Part shown: positions 8,480 to 17,452 of the stretch, piece by piece | Position numbering within the stretch: position 1 is the stretch's first letter | Layout of the letters: each line of letters opens with the position of its first letter | From: Dokdonella_A soli | GTDB lineage: Bacteria > Pseudomonadota > Gammaproteobacteria > Xanthomonadales > Rhodanobacteraceae | Length of the DNA stretch: 64,000 nt | Direction: 5' to 3' | Assembly: GCF_039523175.1 (NCBI RefSeq) | Contig: NZ_BAAAEU010000006.1 | Span: 124,001 to 188,000 of the forward strand | Notes under the pieces: model-generated | Told to the model about the DNA's origin: nothing | What the model saw: the letters and a program-made list of their open reading frames with translations, nothing else | The model's database searches: none | Translations under genes and position numbers: made by a program

Positions 8480-8980
8480 ATGGCAGAGAACAGCAACGGC
8501 GCGGCCAACGGCCAGGCGCATCCGCAGCAGGACCAGGCCCAGCTGAGCCTGCAGCGCATCTACGTGAAGGATGTCTCCTTCGAGGCGCCGGGCGCGCCGC
8601 AGATCTTCCAGGTGCAGGGCCAGCCGAATGTCGAGCTGAACCTCAGCCAGCGCGTCGCGCAGATCGGCAGCGACACGTTCGAGGTCGTGCTCAGCGTGAC
8701 CGCGACCTGCAAGCTCGAGGACAAGACCGCCTACCTCGCCGAGGTCCACCAGGCGGGCATCTTCGGTCTTTCCGGTTTCGACGCGCAGGGCCGTGACACC
8801 GTGCTCTCGACGTATTGCCCGAACGTGTTGTTCCCGTACGTGCGCCAATCGATCTCGGACCTGGTCCAGAACGGCGGCTTCCCTCCGTTCTTCCTGCAGC
8901 CGATCAACTTCGACGCGCTCTACGCCGAGCAGCTGCGTCGCCGCGCCGATGCCGCCGCCGGCGAAGGCGCCAACGCCTGA
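8480..8980 (+). CDS. secB: Protein-export chaperone SecB
   Basis: A 166-residue SecB. After a Gln/Asn-rich N-terminus it shows LSLQRIYVKDVSFEAPGAPQ, then ELNLSQRVAQIG and the end segment LFPYVRQSISDLVQNGGFPP typical of the family. SecB works as a cytoplasmic tetramer that holds preproteins unfolded and delivers them to SecA. A probable -10 element, GATAAT, lies about 35 bases upstream of the start. It is followed after 32 bases by gpsA, the same pairing as in E. coli. Confidence 0.95.
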   Translation: MAENSNGAANGQAHPQQDQAQLSLQRIYVKDVSFEAPGAPQIFQVQGQPNVELNLSQRVAQIGSDTFEVVLSVTATCKLEDKTAYLAEVHQAGIFGLSGFDAQGRDTVLSTYCPNVLFPYVRQSISDLVQNGGFPPFFLQPINFDALYAEQLRRRADAAAGEGANA

Positions 8981-9012
8981 TCGGACATGGGCCGATCGGA
9001 CATGCAGGGGCC

Positions 9013-10041
9013 ATGAGCGTCCCCCGGCCGGTTGCCGTGCTCGGCGCCGGCTCCTGGGGCACGGCGCTCGCCGTGCAATTGGCGCGCAACGCGGTGCCGA
9101 CCACGCTGTGGGGCCGTACGTCGCAGGCGGTGGTCGACATGGCCGGCACACGGCGCAACGCGCGCTACCTGCCGGACCTCGAACTGCCGGACACGTTGCA
9201 ACTGTCGGCGATGATCGAGCCGACCGTGCGCGATGCCGGCACCGTGCTGATTGCGGTGCCAAGCCACGCGTTCGATGAACTGCTCGGTGCGATCGCGCCG
9301 TGGGTCGCGCCCGGCGTCGGCATCGCCTGGGCGACCAAGGGCTTCGATCCCGCCTCCGGCCGCTTCCTGCACCAGCTGGTCGCGGAGCGCCTGCCCGGCC
9401 ATGCCGCGGCAGTCGTGACCGGCCCCTCGTTCGCGCGCGAAGTCGCGATCGGCCTGCCGACCGCGCTGACCGTGCATTCGTCCGATGCGGAGTTCGCGCA
9501 GGACGTCGCGCAGAAGCTGCATTCGCCGCGCTTTCGCGCCTACACCGGCAGCGACCTGCTCGGTGCCGAGCTCGGCGGCGCGATGAAGAACGTGCTCGCC
9601 GTTGCGACCGGCGTCGCCGACGGCATGCAGATGGGGCTGAACGCGCGCGCCGGTCTGATCACGCGCGGTCTCGCCGAGATGCTGCGCCTCGGCGCAGCGC
9701 TCGGCACGCGCGCGGAAACCCTGATGGGCCTTGCCGGCCTCGGCGATCTCGTGCTGACCTGCACCGGCGACCTGTCGCGCAACCGTCGGCTCGGTCTCGC
9801 GCTCGGCCGGGGCATCGGACTCAAGCAGGCGATCGCCGACATCGGCCAGGTCGTCGAGAGCGTGCAGACCGTCGACACGGTGATGAAGCTCGCGGCCGCG
9901 CACGCGGTCGAGCTGCCGATCAGCGCGCTCGTGCAGCGCGTGCTGCACGAGGAGCTGACGCCGGCGGAAGGCATGCATGCCTTGCTGTCGCGCGAACAGA
10001 AGCCGGAATACCCCGAATCCGGCGAGACTAGCGCACGGTAG
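9013..10041 (+). CDS. gpsA: NAD(P)-dependent glycerol-3-phosphate dehydrogenase
   Basis: A 342-residue GpsA, which reduces dihydroxyacetone phosphate to sn-glycerol-3-phosphate for phospholipid synthesis. It has the Rossmann motif GAGSWGTAL (residues 11-19), the segment TGPSFAREV and the catalytic-lysine region LGGAMKNVLAVATG. The C-terminal helical domain contains GLAGLGDLVLTC. It follows secB in the same direction. Its TAG stop codon is supplied by the first bases of a REP palindrome. Confidence 0.95.
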   Translation: MSVPRPVAVLGAGSWGTALAVQLARNAVPTTLWGRTSQAVVDMAGTRRNARYLPDLELPDTLQLSAMIEPTVRDAGTVLIAVPSHAFDELLGAIAPWVAPGVGIAWATKGFDPASGRFLHQLVAERLPGHAAAVVTGPSFAREVAIGLPTALTVHSSDAEFAQDVAQKLHSPRFRAYTGSDLLGAELGGAMKNVLAVATGVADGMQMGLNARAGLITRGLAEMLRLGAALGTRAETLMGLAGLGDLVLTCTGDLSRNRRLGLALGRGIGLKQAIADIGQVVESVQTVDTVMKLAAAHAVELPISALVQRVLHEELTPAEGMHALLSREQKPEYPESGETSAR

Positions 10042-10111
10042 GAGCGGCTTCAGCCGCGATGCTCCTGTGCTTTCCTCTGTGTCAAAGCATCGCGGCTGAA
10101 GCCGCTCCTAC
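10038..10111. repeat. REP inverted repeat between convergent gpsA and trmL
   Basis: Two perfect 26-base arms (10038-10063 and 10086-10111, beginning GTAGGAGCGGCTTCAGCCGC) face each other around a 22-base loop. This is a classic REP sequence of pseudomonads and xanthomonads. It lies between convergent genes and can act as a two-way terminator or transcript stabiliser. Each arm contributes the TAG stop codon of the gene entering it. Confidence 0.9.
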
Positions 10112-10593
10112 GAATGGCCGCCATCGTCTCGCGCCTCACCCGTGAAGCCGAGCTGGCGCCACGCCTCGTAGACAACGACCGCAACCGCGTTCGACAGGTT
10201 CAGGCTGCGGTTGCCGGGACGCATCGGCAGGCGCAAACGCTGCGACGCATCGATGCCGTCGAGTACACCCTGCGGCAGGCCGCGGGTTTCCGGACCGAAC
10301 AGCAGCGCGTCACCGTCGGCGTATGCAATCGCGTCGTAGCGCACGCAACCGCGTGTCGACAGTGCGAGCAGGCGGCGAGGTTGCGCGGCGGCGACGAAGG
10401 CGGCGAGATCGTCGTGCACCGCGACCGTCGTGAATTCGTGGTAGTCGAGTCCCGCGCGGCGCAGCTTCGCGTGGTCGAGTTCGAAGCCCAGCGGCCGCAC
10501 CAGATGCAGCGCGGCGCCGCTGTTCGCGCAGAGGCGAATCACGTTGCCGGTGTTCGGCGGAATCTCAGGCTGGAACAGGACGACATGCAGCAC
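10108..10593 (-). CDS. trmL: tRNA (cytidine(34)-2'-O)-methyltransferase
   Basis: A 161-residue SPOUT-family enzyme that methylates the wobble nucleotide of certain leucine tRNAs. LHVVLFQPEIPPNTGNVIRLCAN is the family N-terminus; LLFGPETRGLP and RLPMRPGNRSLNLSNAVAVVVYEAWRQ (in pieces) form the knotted SAM-binding C-terminus. The start is a GTG at 10593, because the protein must begin just before LHVV and no ATG is available. A GATAAT hexamer ends six bases before the GTG, suggesting a leaderless transcript. In E. coli the homologous gene also lies near secB-gpsA. The stop lies inside the REP element. Confidence 0.92.
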   Translation of the reverse strand: MLHVVLFQPEIPPNTGNVIRLCANSGAALHLVRPLGFELDHAKLRRAGLDYHEFTTVAVHDDLAAFVAAAQPRRLLALSTRGCVRYDAIAYADGDALLFGPETRGLPQGVLDGIDASQRLRLPMRPGNRSLNLSNAVAVVVYEAWRQLGFTGEARDDGGHS

Positions 10594-10599
10594 GCGCGC

Positions 10600-10605
10600 A
10601 TTATC
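10600..10605 (-). promoter_or_regulatory. Putative -10 element of trmL (leaderless)
   Basis: GATAAT on the minus strand, six bases before the GTG start. The usual distance from a -10 box to the first transcribed base would put transcription start at or next to the initiation codon. Confidence 0.5.
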
Positions 10606-10643
10606 GGGGCATCGTCCGCGCGCGCATAGCCGATGGCGCGTCC

Positions 10644-10982
10644 TCAGTCGCGCGCGCTGGCGATGCGCGCATCGACCGAGTCCGTCGCGATTGTGGTGAT
10701 GAATGCGGACACATGCGCCGTGACATGCACCGTCGGCAGCAGCGTCACCGGCAGCGACTCGACCGCAGCGACGCGAAGCAGCGTGGTGGCGGTCGCATCT
10801 GTCGCTGCAGCGACGACGCTGACCGTCGGCAACAGGCTGGCATGCAGCGGCGCGCGCGCATCCACCGACATCGTGACCGAATCCTGCGCGGCAAGCGCAT
10901 GCGGAGCGTGGGTGATCGCCACGAAACCGCCGAGCAATACAGCGGCGATCGCGGCGCGTATGAAGACGGTGCGGATGTTCAT
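10644..10982 (-). CDS. Small exported protein of unknown function
   Basis: A 112-residue protein with a signal peptide (AAIAAVLLGGFVAITHAPHALA, cut near residue 32). AGGAGA precedes the ATG at a good distance. The mature part is rich in Ala, Thr, Val and Ser and contains two related pieces, LLPTVSVVAAATDATATT and LLPTVHVTAHVSA. I do not recognise a family with a known function. A 23-base block lies 100 bases upstream of the start and is shared, at the same distance, with the next small exported gene. Confidence 0.65.
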   Translation of the reverse strand: MNIRTVFIRAAIAAVLLGGFVAITHAPHALAAQDSVTMSVDARAPLHASLLPTVSVVAAATDATATTLLRVAAVESLPVTLLPTVHVTAHVSAFITTIATDSVDARIASARD

Positions 10983-11081
10983 TGCGCTCTCCTGGACACT
11001 TCAGGCTTCGCTGAGCAAGCACCATGCCAGTCGCGAAGCCGTGCGGTGTGTGCGGAGTTGGATGCGCCGGCGCGCTATTGC

Positions 11082-11104
11082 GTTGCTAGTCCGGAAGTCA
11101 TGCC
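11082..11104 (-). promoter_or_regulatory. Shared upstream block, copy A
   Basis: Reads GGCATGACTTCCGG-A-CTAGCAAC on the minus strand, with its near edge exactly 100 bases from the start codon of the small exported gene at 10982. Copy B is identical at 22 of 23 positions and has the same spacing. The remainder of the 284-base gap shows no gene. Confidence 0.5.
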
Positions 11105-11266
11105 CGCGGTGCCGGCCGACAGCGAATGTCCGTGCGCGCTCGCAAGCGGTCGCAGGCGATCTGCCTGATCGTCGTCTTGGCCGAATCAATCGCGCCGACG
11201 TGGCGGCGCACGGACACTCTGAGGACCCGCCGCGCACGGGCAGGCATGCCCGTGCGACAAGGCCGG

Positions 11267-11530
11267 TTACAGCACCCCGACACCCGCAACGCGCGCATCC
11301 GCTGCCTGCTCAGCGGCCGCGTGCATGCGTCCCGCAGGCACCAGGTTGAGGCGTGCATCGATCAGGGTCGGGGTTTTCTGCACGGGATCCAGCAGCAGGA
11401 TGCGCTGCGGCTTTGTGGATTTCGCTTGTGGACACACGGGCAGCGGCGGGACATAGGTCTCCGCCGCGGCAATGCCGCCGATCACGACGAGTGCCGAGAT
11501 CGCGCGGACCAGTTGCAAACGTAGTTTCAT
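11267..11530 (-). CDS. Small exported protein of unknown function
   Basis: An 87-residue protein with a signal peptide (LQLVRAISALVVIGGIAAAE) and a GGAGG ribosome site seven bases before ATG 11530. The mature part, beginning TYVPPLPVCPQ, has one cysteine and no recognised domain. Its N-terminus resembles in layout that of the neighbouring 112-residue protein, and both share an upstream block at the same distance, but the mature sequences differ. Confidence 0.55.
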   Translation of the reverse strand: MKLRLQLVRAISALVVIGGIAAAETYVPPLPVCPQAKSTKPQRILLLDPVQKTPTLIDARLNLVPAGRMHAAAEQAADARVAGVGVL

Positions 11531-11629
11531 GGCTTCCTCCCACGGACTCGCCAATCGACGTGCTGCAACCATCGCGCCGACGTCGTCCGCGCGAGGTTAC
11601 CCCATTGAGACGTGTGAGCGGTGCAAAAG

Positions 11630-11652
11630 GTTGCTAGGCCGGAAGTCATGCC
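11630..11652 (-). promoter_or_regulatory. Shared upstream block, copy B
   Basis: Reads GGCATGACTTCCGG-C-CTAGCAAC on the minus strand, exactly 100 bases from ATG 11530. It is the counterpart of copy A at 11082-11104. The sequence between block and start is otherwise not conserved between the two genes. Confidence 0.5.
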
Positions 11653-11720
11653 TGCCGATACACGCCGGCGTCCGCGGACGGCGAACGGACAGTGCACGGA
11701 CGGCATCGTGGCCGTCCGCC

Positions 11721-12413
11721 TCACCACGCGATGTCCGCTCCGTGCTGGTCGAGAAAGCGGCCATTGTCGGCGGCGATCAAGCGGTCGATCACGCCCAGCA
11801 TGCTGGCGACCGAGTCCTGCGGCGCCTGCGGCGCGTTCGCGCCGCCCATCTCGGTGCGTACCCAGCCCGGACTCATCGCCACAACGATCGCCGCATGTTC
11901 CACAAGCGCGATCGACAACAGCTTGCTGGCCATGTTCAGCGCGGCCTTGCTGATCGCATAGCTCGGCGTATAGAACTCGTCCGTGCCGGCGATCGAGCCG
12001 AGGCCGCTCGACAGGTTCACGACCTTCGCCCCCGCAACGAGGCTCGATGCGAGCGCCTGGCTCAGCAGGAACGGACCCGCCGCGTTTGCCGAGAACGCAG
12101 TGCGCAGGCCGTCCAGCTCGATGCTGCCGAAGCGCTCGCCGGAAACGCTCAGTCCCGCATTGTTGATCAGCAGACCGATGCGCAGACCGAGCGCCTCGAC
12201 CTCGCGCGCGAGTTCGGCGATCGAGCGCGCCTCCGGCAGGACCAGCGGCAGCACGGCCAGGTGGCCCGGATGCGCGCCGGCCAGCCGGGTCAGCTCGAGC
12301 GCGCGGCCCGGCTGACGGCAGGTCGCGATGACCCGCTCGCCGCGTGCCAGCAGCTGGCGCGTGAATTCCAGACCGAGGCCGCGGTTCGCGCCGGTGACGA
12401 GGACGTGGGTCAT
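11721..12413 (-). CDS. Short-chain dehydrogenase/reductase (SDR)
   Basis: A 230-residue classical SDR. It has the cofactor loop VTGANRGLGLEF (residues 6-17), the structural NNAG (around 86-89), the catalytic serine region VVNLSSGLGS and the YAISK pair (Tyr/Lys, about residues 153-157). The protein is soluble and uses NAD(P)H on a carbonyl or alcohol; the layout resembles C-factor/sniffer-type SDRs, but the substrate is unknown. It stands alone on the minus strand, diverging from the M16 peptidase gene. Confidence 0.85.
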   Translation of the reverse strand: MTHVLVTGANRGLGLEFTRQLLARGERVIATCRQPGRALELTRLAGAHPGHLAVLPLVLPEARSIAELAREVEALGLRIGLLINNAGLSVSGERFGSIELDGLRTAFSANAAGPFLLSQALASSLVAGAKVVNLSSGLGSIAGTDEFYTPSYAISKAALNMASKLLSIALVEHAAIVVAMSPGWVRTEMGGANAPQAPQDSVASMLGVIDRLIAADNGRFLDQHGADIAW

Positions 12414-12580
12414 GCCGGTCTCCGCAACGAAACTTTACGCTACGACGGCGAGTCTACCGCCAGCCCGTGACGAACGTCCGTTGCGGTGGAACGCAGCGGC
12501 GGCTAGCCTGCCAAACCGTCCGCCGGAACGATGATTCGTGCATGCGTTCCGCTCGCTCACCACGCGCCGCAAGGAGAATC

Positions 12581-15418
12581 ATGCGCAAGCCCCTCACCAC
12601 CGCCCTCGCGGCCACGTTCCTGGCCCTCGGTCTCACGCACGGCGCGTCCGCCGCGACGACAGACGCCATCGACATTCCATTCGCGCGCTTCACGCTGCCG
12701 AACGGACTCACCGTCGTGGTCAGCGAGGACCACAAGGCGCCGGTGATCGCGGTCAGCGTCTGGTACCACGTCGGTTCCGCCGATGAGCCGCAGGGCAAGA
12801 CCGGCTTCGCGCACCTGTTCGAGCACCTGATGTTCCAGGGCTCGGAAAACCACAAGGGCGAATTCTTCCGCCCGTTCGAGCTGGCCGGTGCGACCGACCA
12901 GAACGGCACCACCTGGTTCGACCGCACCAACTATTTCGAGACCGTGCCGACCACCGCGCTCGACATGACCTTGTGGATGGAATCGGACCGCATGGGCCAC
13001 CTGCTCGGCGCGATCGGCCAGAAGGAACTCGACCTGCAGCGCGGCGTGGTGCAGAACGAAAAGCGCCAGGGCGAGAATCAGCCCTATGGCCGTGTCGACG
13101 AGCGCATCAGCGCGAACGCGTTCCCGGCCAACCATCCGTATCACCACGACACGATCGGCTCGATGAAGGATCTCGACGCCGCCTCGCTGGCCGACGTCAA
13201 GCACTGGTTCGGTTCGTACTACGGCGCCGCGAACGTGACCGTGGCGCTGGTCGGTGACATCACGCCCGAGCTCGCGAAGGCGAAGATGCTCGAATACTTC
13301 GGCGACATCCCGGCCGGGCCGCCGGTCGCGCGCCAGCAGCCATGGACCGCGCTGCGCACGGAATCGACGCGCGACACGATGCAGGACCATGTCGCGCAGA
13401 CGCGCATCTACCGCGAATGGAACGTGCCCGGCCTCGGCGACGCCGACGCGATGCAGCTCGAACTCGCGGCCGCGGTGCTCGGCGGCGGCAAGACCTCACG
13501 CCTGTATGAGCGCCTCGTCTACAAGGACAAGTTCGCCGATGGCGTTACGGTCGGCGTGGAATCGTTCGCGCTGGCCTCGCAATTCAAGCTGCAAGTCGAC
13601 GTGAAGCACGGCGTCGATCCGGCCAAAGTCGAGGCCGCGGTTGCGGACGAGTGGAAGAAATTCCTGAAGGAGGGCCCGAGCGCGGACGAGCTCGCGCGGG
13701 TCAAGGTCAACACGAAGGCCTCGTTCATCCGCAGCCTCGAAAAGGTCAACGGCAAGGCGACGATCCTTGCCGAGGGGCAGGTCTACAGGAACGATCCGGG
13801 CGCCTACAAGACCGACCTCGCGCAGATCGAGGCAGCGACGCCAGCCAGCGTGCGCGCGGCGGCGGACAAGTGGATCGCCAAGGGCGACTACACGCTGACC
13901 GTGACGCCGGCCGCGAAGGATGCGGATTTCTCCGCGCAGGACGAGATGGAGCAGCCAGGTCGCGCGACACTGGCTGGCCGGCCGGAGGCGAAGCTGCCGC
14001 CGAAGCAGGAGTTCAAGACGGTTGCATCCAACATCGACCGCAGCAAGGGCGTGCCGACGGTCGCGACGTTCCCGGATCTGACGTTCCCGAAGCTCGAGCA
14101 CGGCAAGCTGAAGAACGGCATCGCGGTCGTGCTCGCCGAGCGCCACACGATTCCGGTCGTGCAGCTGCAGCTGCTGTTCGATGCCGGCTACGCCTCGGAC
14201 CAGGGCCGCAAGCTGGGCACCTCGGCGTTCACGATGGCGATGCTCGACGAGGGCACCAAGGAGCTCGATTCGCTCGAGATCGCACGCCGCGCCGAACGCC
14301 TCGGCGCGGAGATCGGCGCCGGCTCCGGCCTCGACAGCTCGAGCGTGAAGCTCAATGCGCTGAGCTCGCAGCTCGAACCGTCGCTGCGGCTCTACGCCGA
14401 CATCGTACGCAATGCCGCGTTCCGCGATGCCGACGTCGCGCGCATCCGCGGCCAGTGGCTCGCACGCATCGCACAGGAGAAGACCCAGCCGACCGGACTC
14501 GCGCTGCGCACGCTGCCGCCGCTGCTGTACGGAGCGAGCCATGCGTACGCGATTCCGTTCACCGGCTCGGGCACCGAGGCCTCGATCCAGTCGCTGGGCG
14601 CCGATGACATGCGCGCGTACGTGCGCGACTACATCCGCCCGGACAACGCGACGATCCTGGTCGCCGGCGACACCACGATGGACGCGATCGTCGAGAAGTT
14701 GAACGGCGTGTTCGGCGACTGGCAGGCACCCGCCTCAGCCGTGCCGAAGAAAAACATCGCGAACGTGGCCACGCCGGCCCAGCCGCGTGTGTATCTGATG
14801 GACAAGCCGGGCGCGCTGCAGTCGCTGATCCTCGCCGGCGTGGTCGCACCATCGACCAAGGCGAAGAACAACCTCGAGATCCAGACCATGAACGGCGCGT
14901 TCGGCGGCAGCTTCACCTCGCGCCTGAACATGAACCTGCGCGAGGACAAGCACTGGGCTTATGGCGCCGGCAGCTTCCTCTCGAACGCGGTCGCACAACG
15001 CCCGTTCATGATGTATGCGCCGGTGCAGACCGACAAGACTTCGGAGTCGGTCGCCGAGATCCTGCGCGAAGCGAAGGAGGTGATCGGCGCCAAGCCGCTG
15101 ACGCGTAGCGAGATCGACAAGATCAAGGTCGGCGACGTGCGCAGCATGCCGGGCGAGTACCAGACGACTGGCGCGGTGCTCGGCGCGATGAACGGCATCA
15201 AGCTCTACGATCGCCCCGACGACTACGTGCAGACGCTGAAGCCGCGCATCGAGGCGCAATCGGACGCGGCCGTGCAGGCGGCAGCCAAGGAGGTCATCCG
15301 GCCGGACGCGTTGACCTGGATCGTCGTCGGCGACCTGAAAAAGATCGAGCAGCCGATTCGCGCGCTGAAGATCGGCGAGGTCAAGGTCATCGATGCGGAC
15401 GGCAAGGTCGCGCGCTGA
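12581..15418 (+). CDS. Exported M16 (insulinase/pitrilysin) zinc peptidase
   Basis: A 945-residue exported peptidase with a signal peptide to about residue 25 and AAGGAGA before ATG 12581. The first half has the inverted zinc motif HLFEH (His78, Glu81, His82) and the distal glutamate near residue 160 in VVQNEK. The second half, from about residue 500 (FPKLEHGKLKNGIAVVLAER), is the related inactive lobe, lacking HxxEH. Two M16 lobes in one chain make the clam-shell chamber that degrades peptides in the periplasm. It stands alone between a minus-strand SDR and a lipoprotein gene. Confidence 0.9.
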   Translation: MRKPLTTALAATFLALGLTHGASAATTDAIDIPFARFTLPNGLTVVVSEDHKAPVIAVSVWYHVGSADEPQGKTGFAHLFEHLMFQGSENHKGEFFRPFELAGATDQNGTTWFDRTNYFETVPTTALDMTLWMESDRMGHLLGAIGQKELDLQRGVVQNEKRQGENQPYGRVDERISANAFPANHPYHHDTIGSMKDLDAASLADVKHWFGSYYGAANVTVALVGDITPELAKAKMLEYFGDIPAGPPVARQQPWTALRTESTRDTMQDHVAQTRIYREWNVPGLGDADAMQLELAAAVLGGGKTSRLYERLVYKDKFADGVTVGVESFALASQFKLQVDVKHGVDPAKVEAAVADEWKKFLKEGPSADELARVKVNTKASFIRSLEKVNGKATILAEGQVYRNDPGAYKTDLAQIEAATPASVRAAADKWIAKGDYTLTVTPAAKDADFSAQDEMEQPGRATLAGRPEAKLPPKQEFKTVASNIDRSKGVPTVATFPDLTFPKLEHGKLKNGIAVVLAERHTIPVVQLQLLFDAGYASDQGRKLGTSAFTMAMLDEGTKELDSLEIARRAERLGAEIGAGSGLDSSSVKLNALSSQLEPSLRLYADIVRNAAFRDADVARIRGQWLARIAQEKTQPTGLALRTLPPLLYGASHAYAIPFTGSGTEASIQSLGADDMRAYVRDYIRPDNATILVAGDTTMDAIVEKLNGVFGDWQAPASAVPKKNIANVATPAQPRVYLMDKPGALQSLILAGVVAPSTKAKNNLEIQTMNGAFGGSFTSRLNMNLREDKHWAYGAGSFLSNAVAQRPFMMYAPVQTDKTSESVAEILREAKEVIGAKPLTRSEIDKIKVGDVRSMPGEYQTTGAVLGAMNGIKLYDRPDDYVQTLKPRIEAQSDAAVQAAAKEVIRPDALTWIVVGDLKKIEQPIRALKIGEVKVIDADGKVAR

Positions 15419-15493
15419 CGCCGACGACCGCAACGGACATGCGGCGTGCTAAGCCACGCCGCGCTAGGATGGCGTACCCCTGTGGAGATCCTG

Positions 15494-15895
15494 ATGAAAA
15501 CCCTGCCGCTGATTCTCGCCGCCACGTTGCCGCTCGCCGCGTGCAGCTGGGGCATCAAGCTCGATTCCGGTGGCGAGAAGGTGCGCACCGCGTGGAACGG
15601 CGATGTCGCCGGCTGCAAAGCGATGGGCACGGTCACCGTGTCGGTGCTCGACCACGTCGGCCCGGTCGACCGCAGTGATCTCAAGGTACGCGACGAACTC
15701 GAGGTGATGGCGCGCAACGAGGCGGCCGGCATGAGCGCCGACACGATCAAGCCGCTCGGCGATCCGCGCGACGGCCAGCAGAGCTGGGGCGCCTACCACT
15801 GCGGTCCGCAAGCGCGCGCGGAGCGGCCGGCGATGCGCATCCAGCAGAAGGACGCGAACGGTACGGTCGAGACCTATCCGGTCAAGGATCACTGA
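15494..15895 (+). CDS. DUF4156 family lipoprotein
   Basis: A 133-residue lipoprotein (MKTLPLILAATLPLAAC, lipobox LAAC). The mature part carries the family pattern GCKAMGTVTVSV, then LEVMARNEAAGMSADTI and a second cysteine in GAYHCG, probably a disulfide with the first. GTGGAGA precedes the ATG, and a TAGGAT -10-like hexamer is seen near 15465. The function of DUF4156 proteins is unknown. Confidence 0.8.
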   Translation: MKTLPLILAATLPLAACSWGIKLDSGGEKVRTAWNGDVAGCKAMGTVTVSVLDHVGPVDRSDLKVRDELEVMARNEAAGMSADTIKPLGDPRDGQQSWGAYHCGPQARAERPAMRIQQKDANGTVETYPVKDH

Positions 15896-15907
15896 TCCCC
15901 GCCGCAC

Positions 15908-17299
15908 TCACGGCTCGGCCGGCACGCGCTGGCCCGAGCGCCCGCCGCGAGGCTGCAGCAGAACCGGTGGAATCGGACGCGCGGAGTGTACGCCCGCCGG
16001 CACCGGAACCGGCACACGCGGGCGCACGATGCTGTCGAACGGCGCGACGACCGCAGCGGCATCGAAGCGGCACGGCCCCGCGGCCGTGCCGGCGGCGGCC
16101 AACGTCGTGCACGCGGCCTGCAATGCGGCGACGTCCGGTTGCGGCGCGCCATCCTTCCACGCGCGCAACGCCTCCCAGCCGGCCAGACCCTCAGCGGTGG
16201 TGAAGCCGCAATGCGTCGGTGCGCCTTCGTCGACGATCGCGCTGGTCACCTGGTCGGCGGGCAGCACCTTGCGCACGAATTCCTGGTTCGCCGGAATCAC
16301 GAGCTGGTCGCGGCTGGTGTGCATCGACAGCACTTTCGCCGTGCCGACCGCACCGCCGAAATCCGAGGCCTCGCGAAAATGCGCGGCGGCCATCCGATCG
16401 GCGACGATGCGATCGATGCCGGCATCGATCGCGGGATCGCTGCCGTAGTCGACGCCCGCCGTCGTGAATGGATTGCGTCCACCGAGCTTGTCCGGCGCGC
16501 GCACGACGTCGCTCAGCACGAAGGTCGAGTAGCCGACATTGGTCACGAAGAAATCCTCGTCGGTGATGTGCGTGAACGCCATCAATTCGTCGAGGCGGCG
16601 CTGCATCGCGTCGTTGCGCAGGTACGACGGCAGGTTCACGCCGGTGCACTGGTTCAGCGGCAGCAGTGCGCGCGCGACCTGTGTCCAATCCAGCAGATCG
16701 CCGAGGTCGTCCGGAATCTGGCCGGGATTGAGCGCCCACGGCAGCGGCGGCTGCCCGGTCGGCAGGTCGCCTGCGCCGCGGCAGACCGCGTCGTAGGCAA
16801 GGCGCAGATCGATCGCCGAGTCCCACAGCCGTGCACCGCCGGCCGCCGGGCACAACGCGAAGACTCCACGCACCAGCGGGAAACCCGGCGCCTCGGCAAG
16901 CTTCAACGCGGTCAGACCACCGAGCGAGCCACCGAACGGAACGATCTCGCCCGGCGCGCCGGCCAGTTGCTTGAACAGCTGCAATAATTCGCGGTTGTCG
17001 TCGATCGCGGTGAACAGCGCCCAGCCGCGCTGGCGATAGCTGCTCGCCGCGATCGCGTAGCCTTCGGCGAGCATCACATCGCGCAGCGGACCGAGTCCGG
17101 GCGGGCTCGTCGCGGTCTTGAAGTCGAGTCCGTGCTGATACATGACCAGCGCGCCGCCCGGCCGCCAGCCGTCCGGAATCGCGATGTGATACCAGGCGCC
17201 GGACGGCGTGGTTCCTGTCAGTTCCCGACTCGCGGCATGCAGTGTTCCGGCGCATGTCAGGCAGAGCAAACCCAGCGCAGTGGCCAGATAGCGGATCAT
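15908..17299 (-). CDS. Exported alpha/beta-hydrolase
   Basis: A 463-residue protein with a signal peptide (to about residue 22, CAGTLHA). It has an alpha/beta-hydrolase core: YQHGLDF (oxyanion region, about residues 54-60), the nucleophile elbow GGSLGG (Ser near residue 125) and a C-terminal GAPTHCGFTT likely to carry the catalytic histidine. Several cysteines (LCPAAGG, QCTGVN, AACTTLAAA) suggest disulfides, as in secreted esterases. The substrate is not evident. It converges on the DUF4156 lipoprotein gene. Confidence 0.78.
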   Translation of the reverse strand: MIRYLATALGLLCLTCAGTLHAASRELTGTTPSGAWYHIAIPDGWRPGGALVMYQHGLDFKTATSPPGLGPLRDVMLAEGYAIAASSYRQRGWALFTAIDDNRELLQLFKQLAGAPGEIVPFGGSLGGLTALKLAEAPGFPLVRGVFALCPAAGGARLWDSAIDLRLAYDAVCRGAGDLPTGQPPLPWALNPGQIPDDLGDLLDWTQVARALLPLNQCTGVNLPSYLRNDAMQRRLDELMAFTHITDEDFFVTNVGYSTFVLSDVVRAPDKLGGRNPFTTAGVDYGSDPAIDAGIDRIVADRMAAAHFREASDFGGAVGTAKVLSMHTSRDQLVIPANQEFVRKVLPADQVTSAIVDEGAPTHCGFTTAEGLAGWEALRAWKDGAPQPDVAALQAACTTLAAAGTAAGPCRFDAAAVVAPFDSIVRPRVPVPVPAGVHSARPIPPVLLQPRGGRSGQRVPAEP

Positions 17300-17440
17300 C
17301 GCCAGACTCCCACGGCGCCGTCGCCGCGGCGCCCTTCGTCAACATGGAGCGTGCACGCTAAGACGGCCTGACTGAGCGGAGGATTAAGGGGCGTTTTCCG
17401 TGGCTGCCACGAATCTGCGCGCCAGCGTGGCGCTGACAGG

Positions 17441-17446
17441 TAGAAT
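17441..17446 (+). promoter_or_regulatory. Putative -10 element of ubiJ (leaderless)
   Basis: TAGAAT ends six bases before ATG 17453. There is no ribosome-binding site between them, so the transcript probably starts at the AUG. Confidence 0.5.
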
Positions 17447-17452
17447 CCGGCC

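Noticed and set aside
10644..10982. The small exported gene as part of a trmL operon
   Set aside because: trmL has its own -10-like hexamer adjacent to its start, and the two genes have unrelated roles; only 50 bases separate them, but no coupling is seen.
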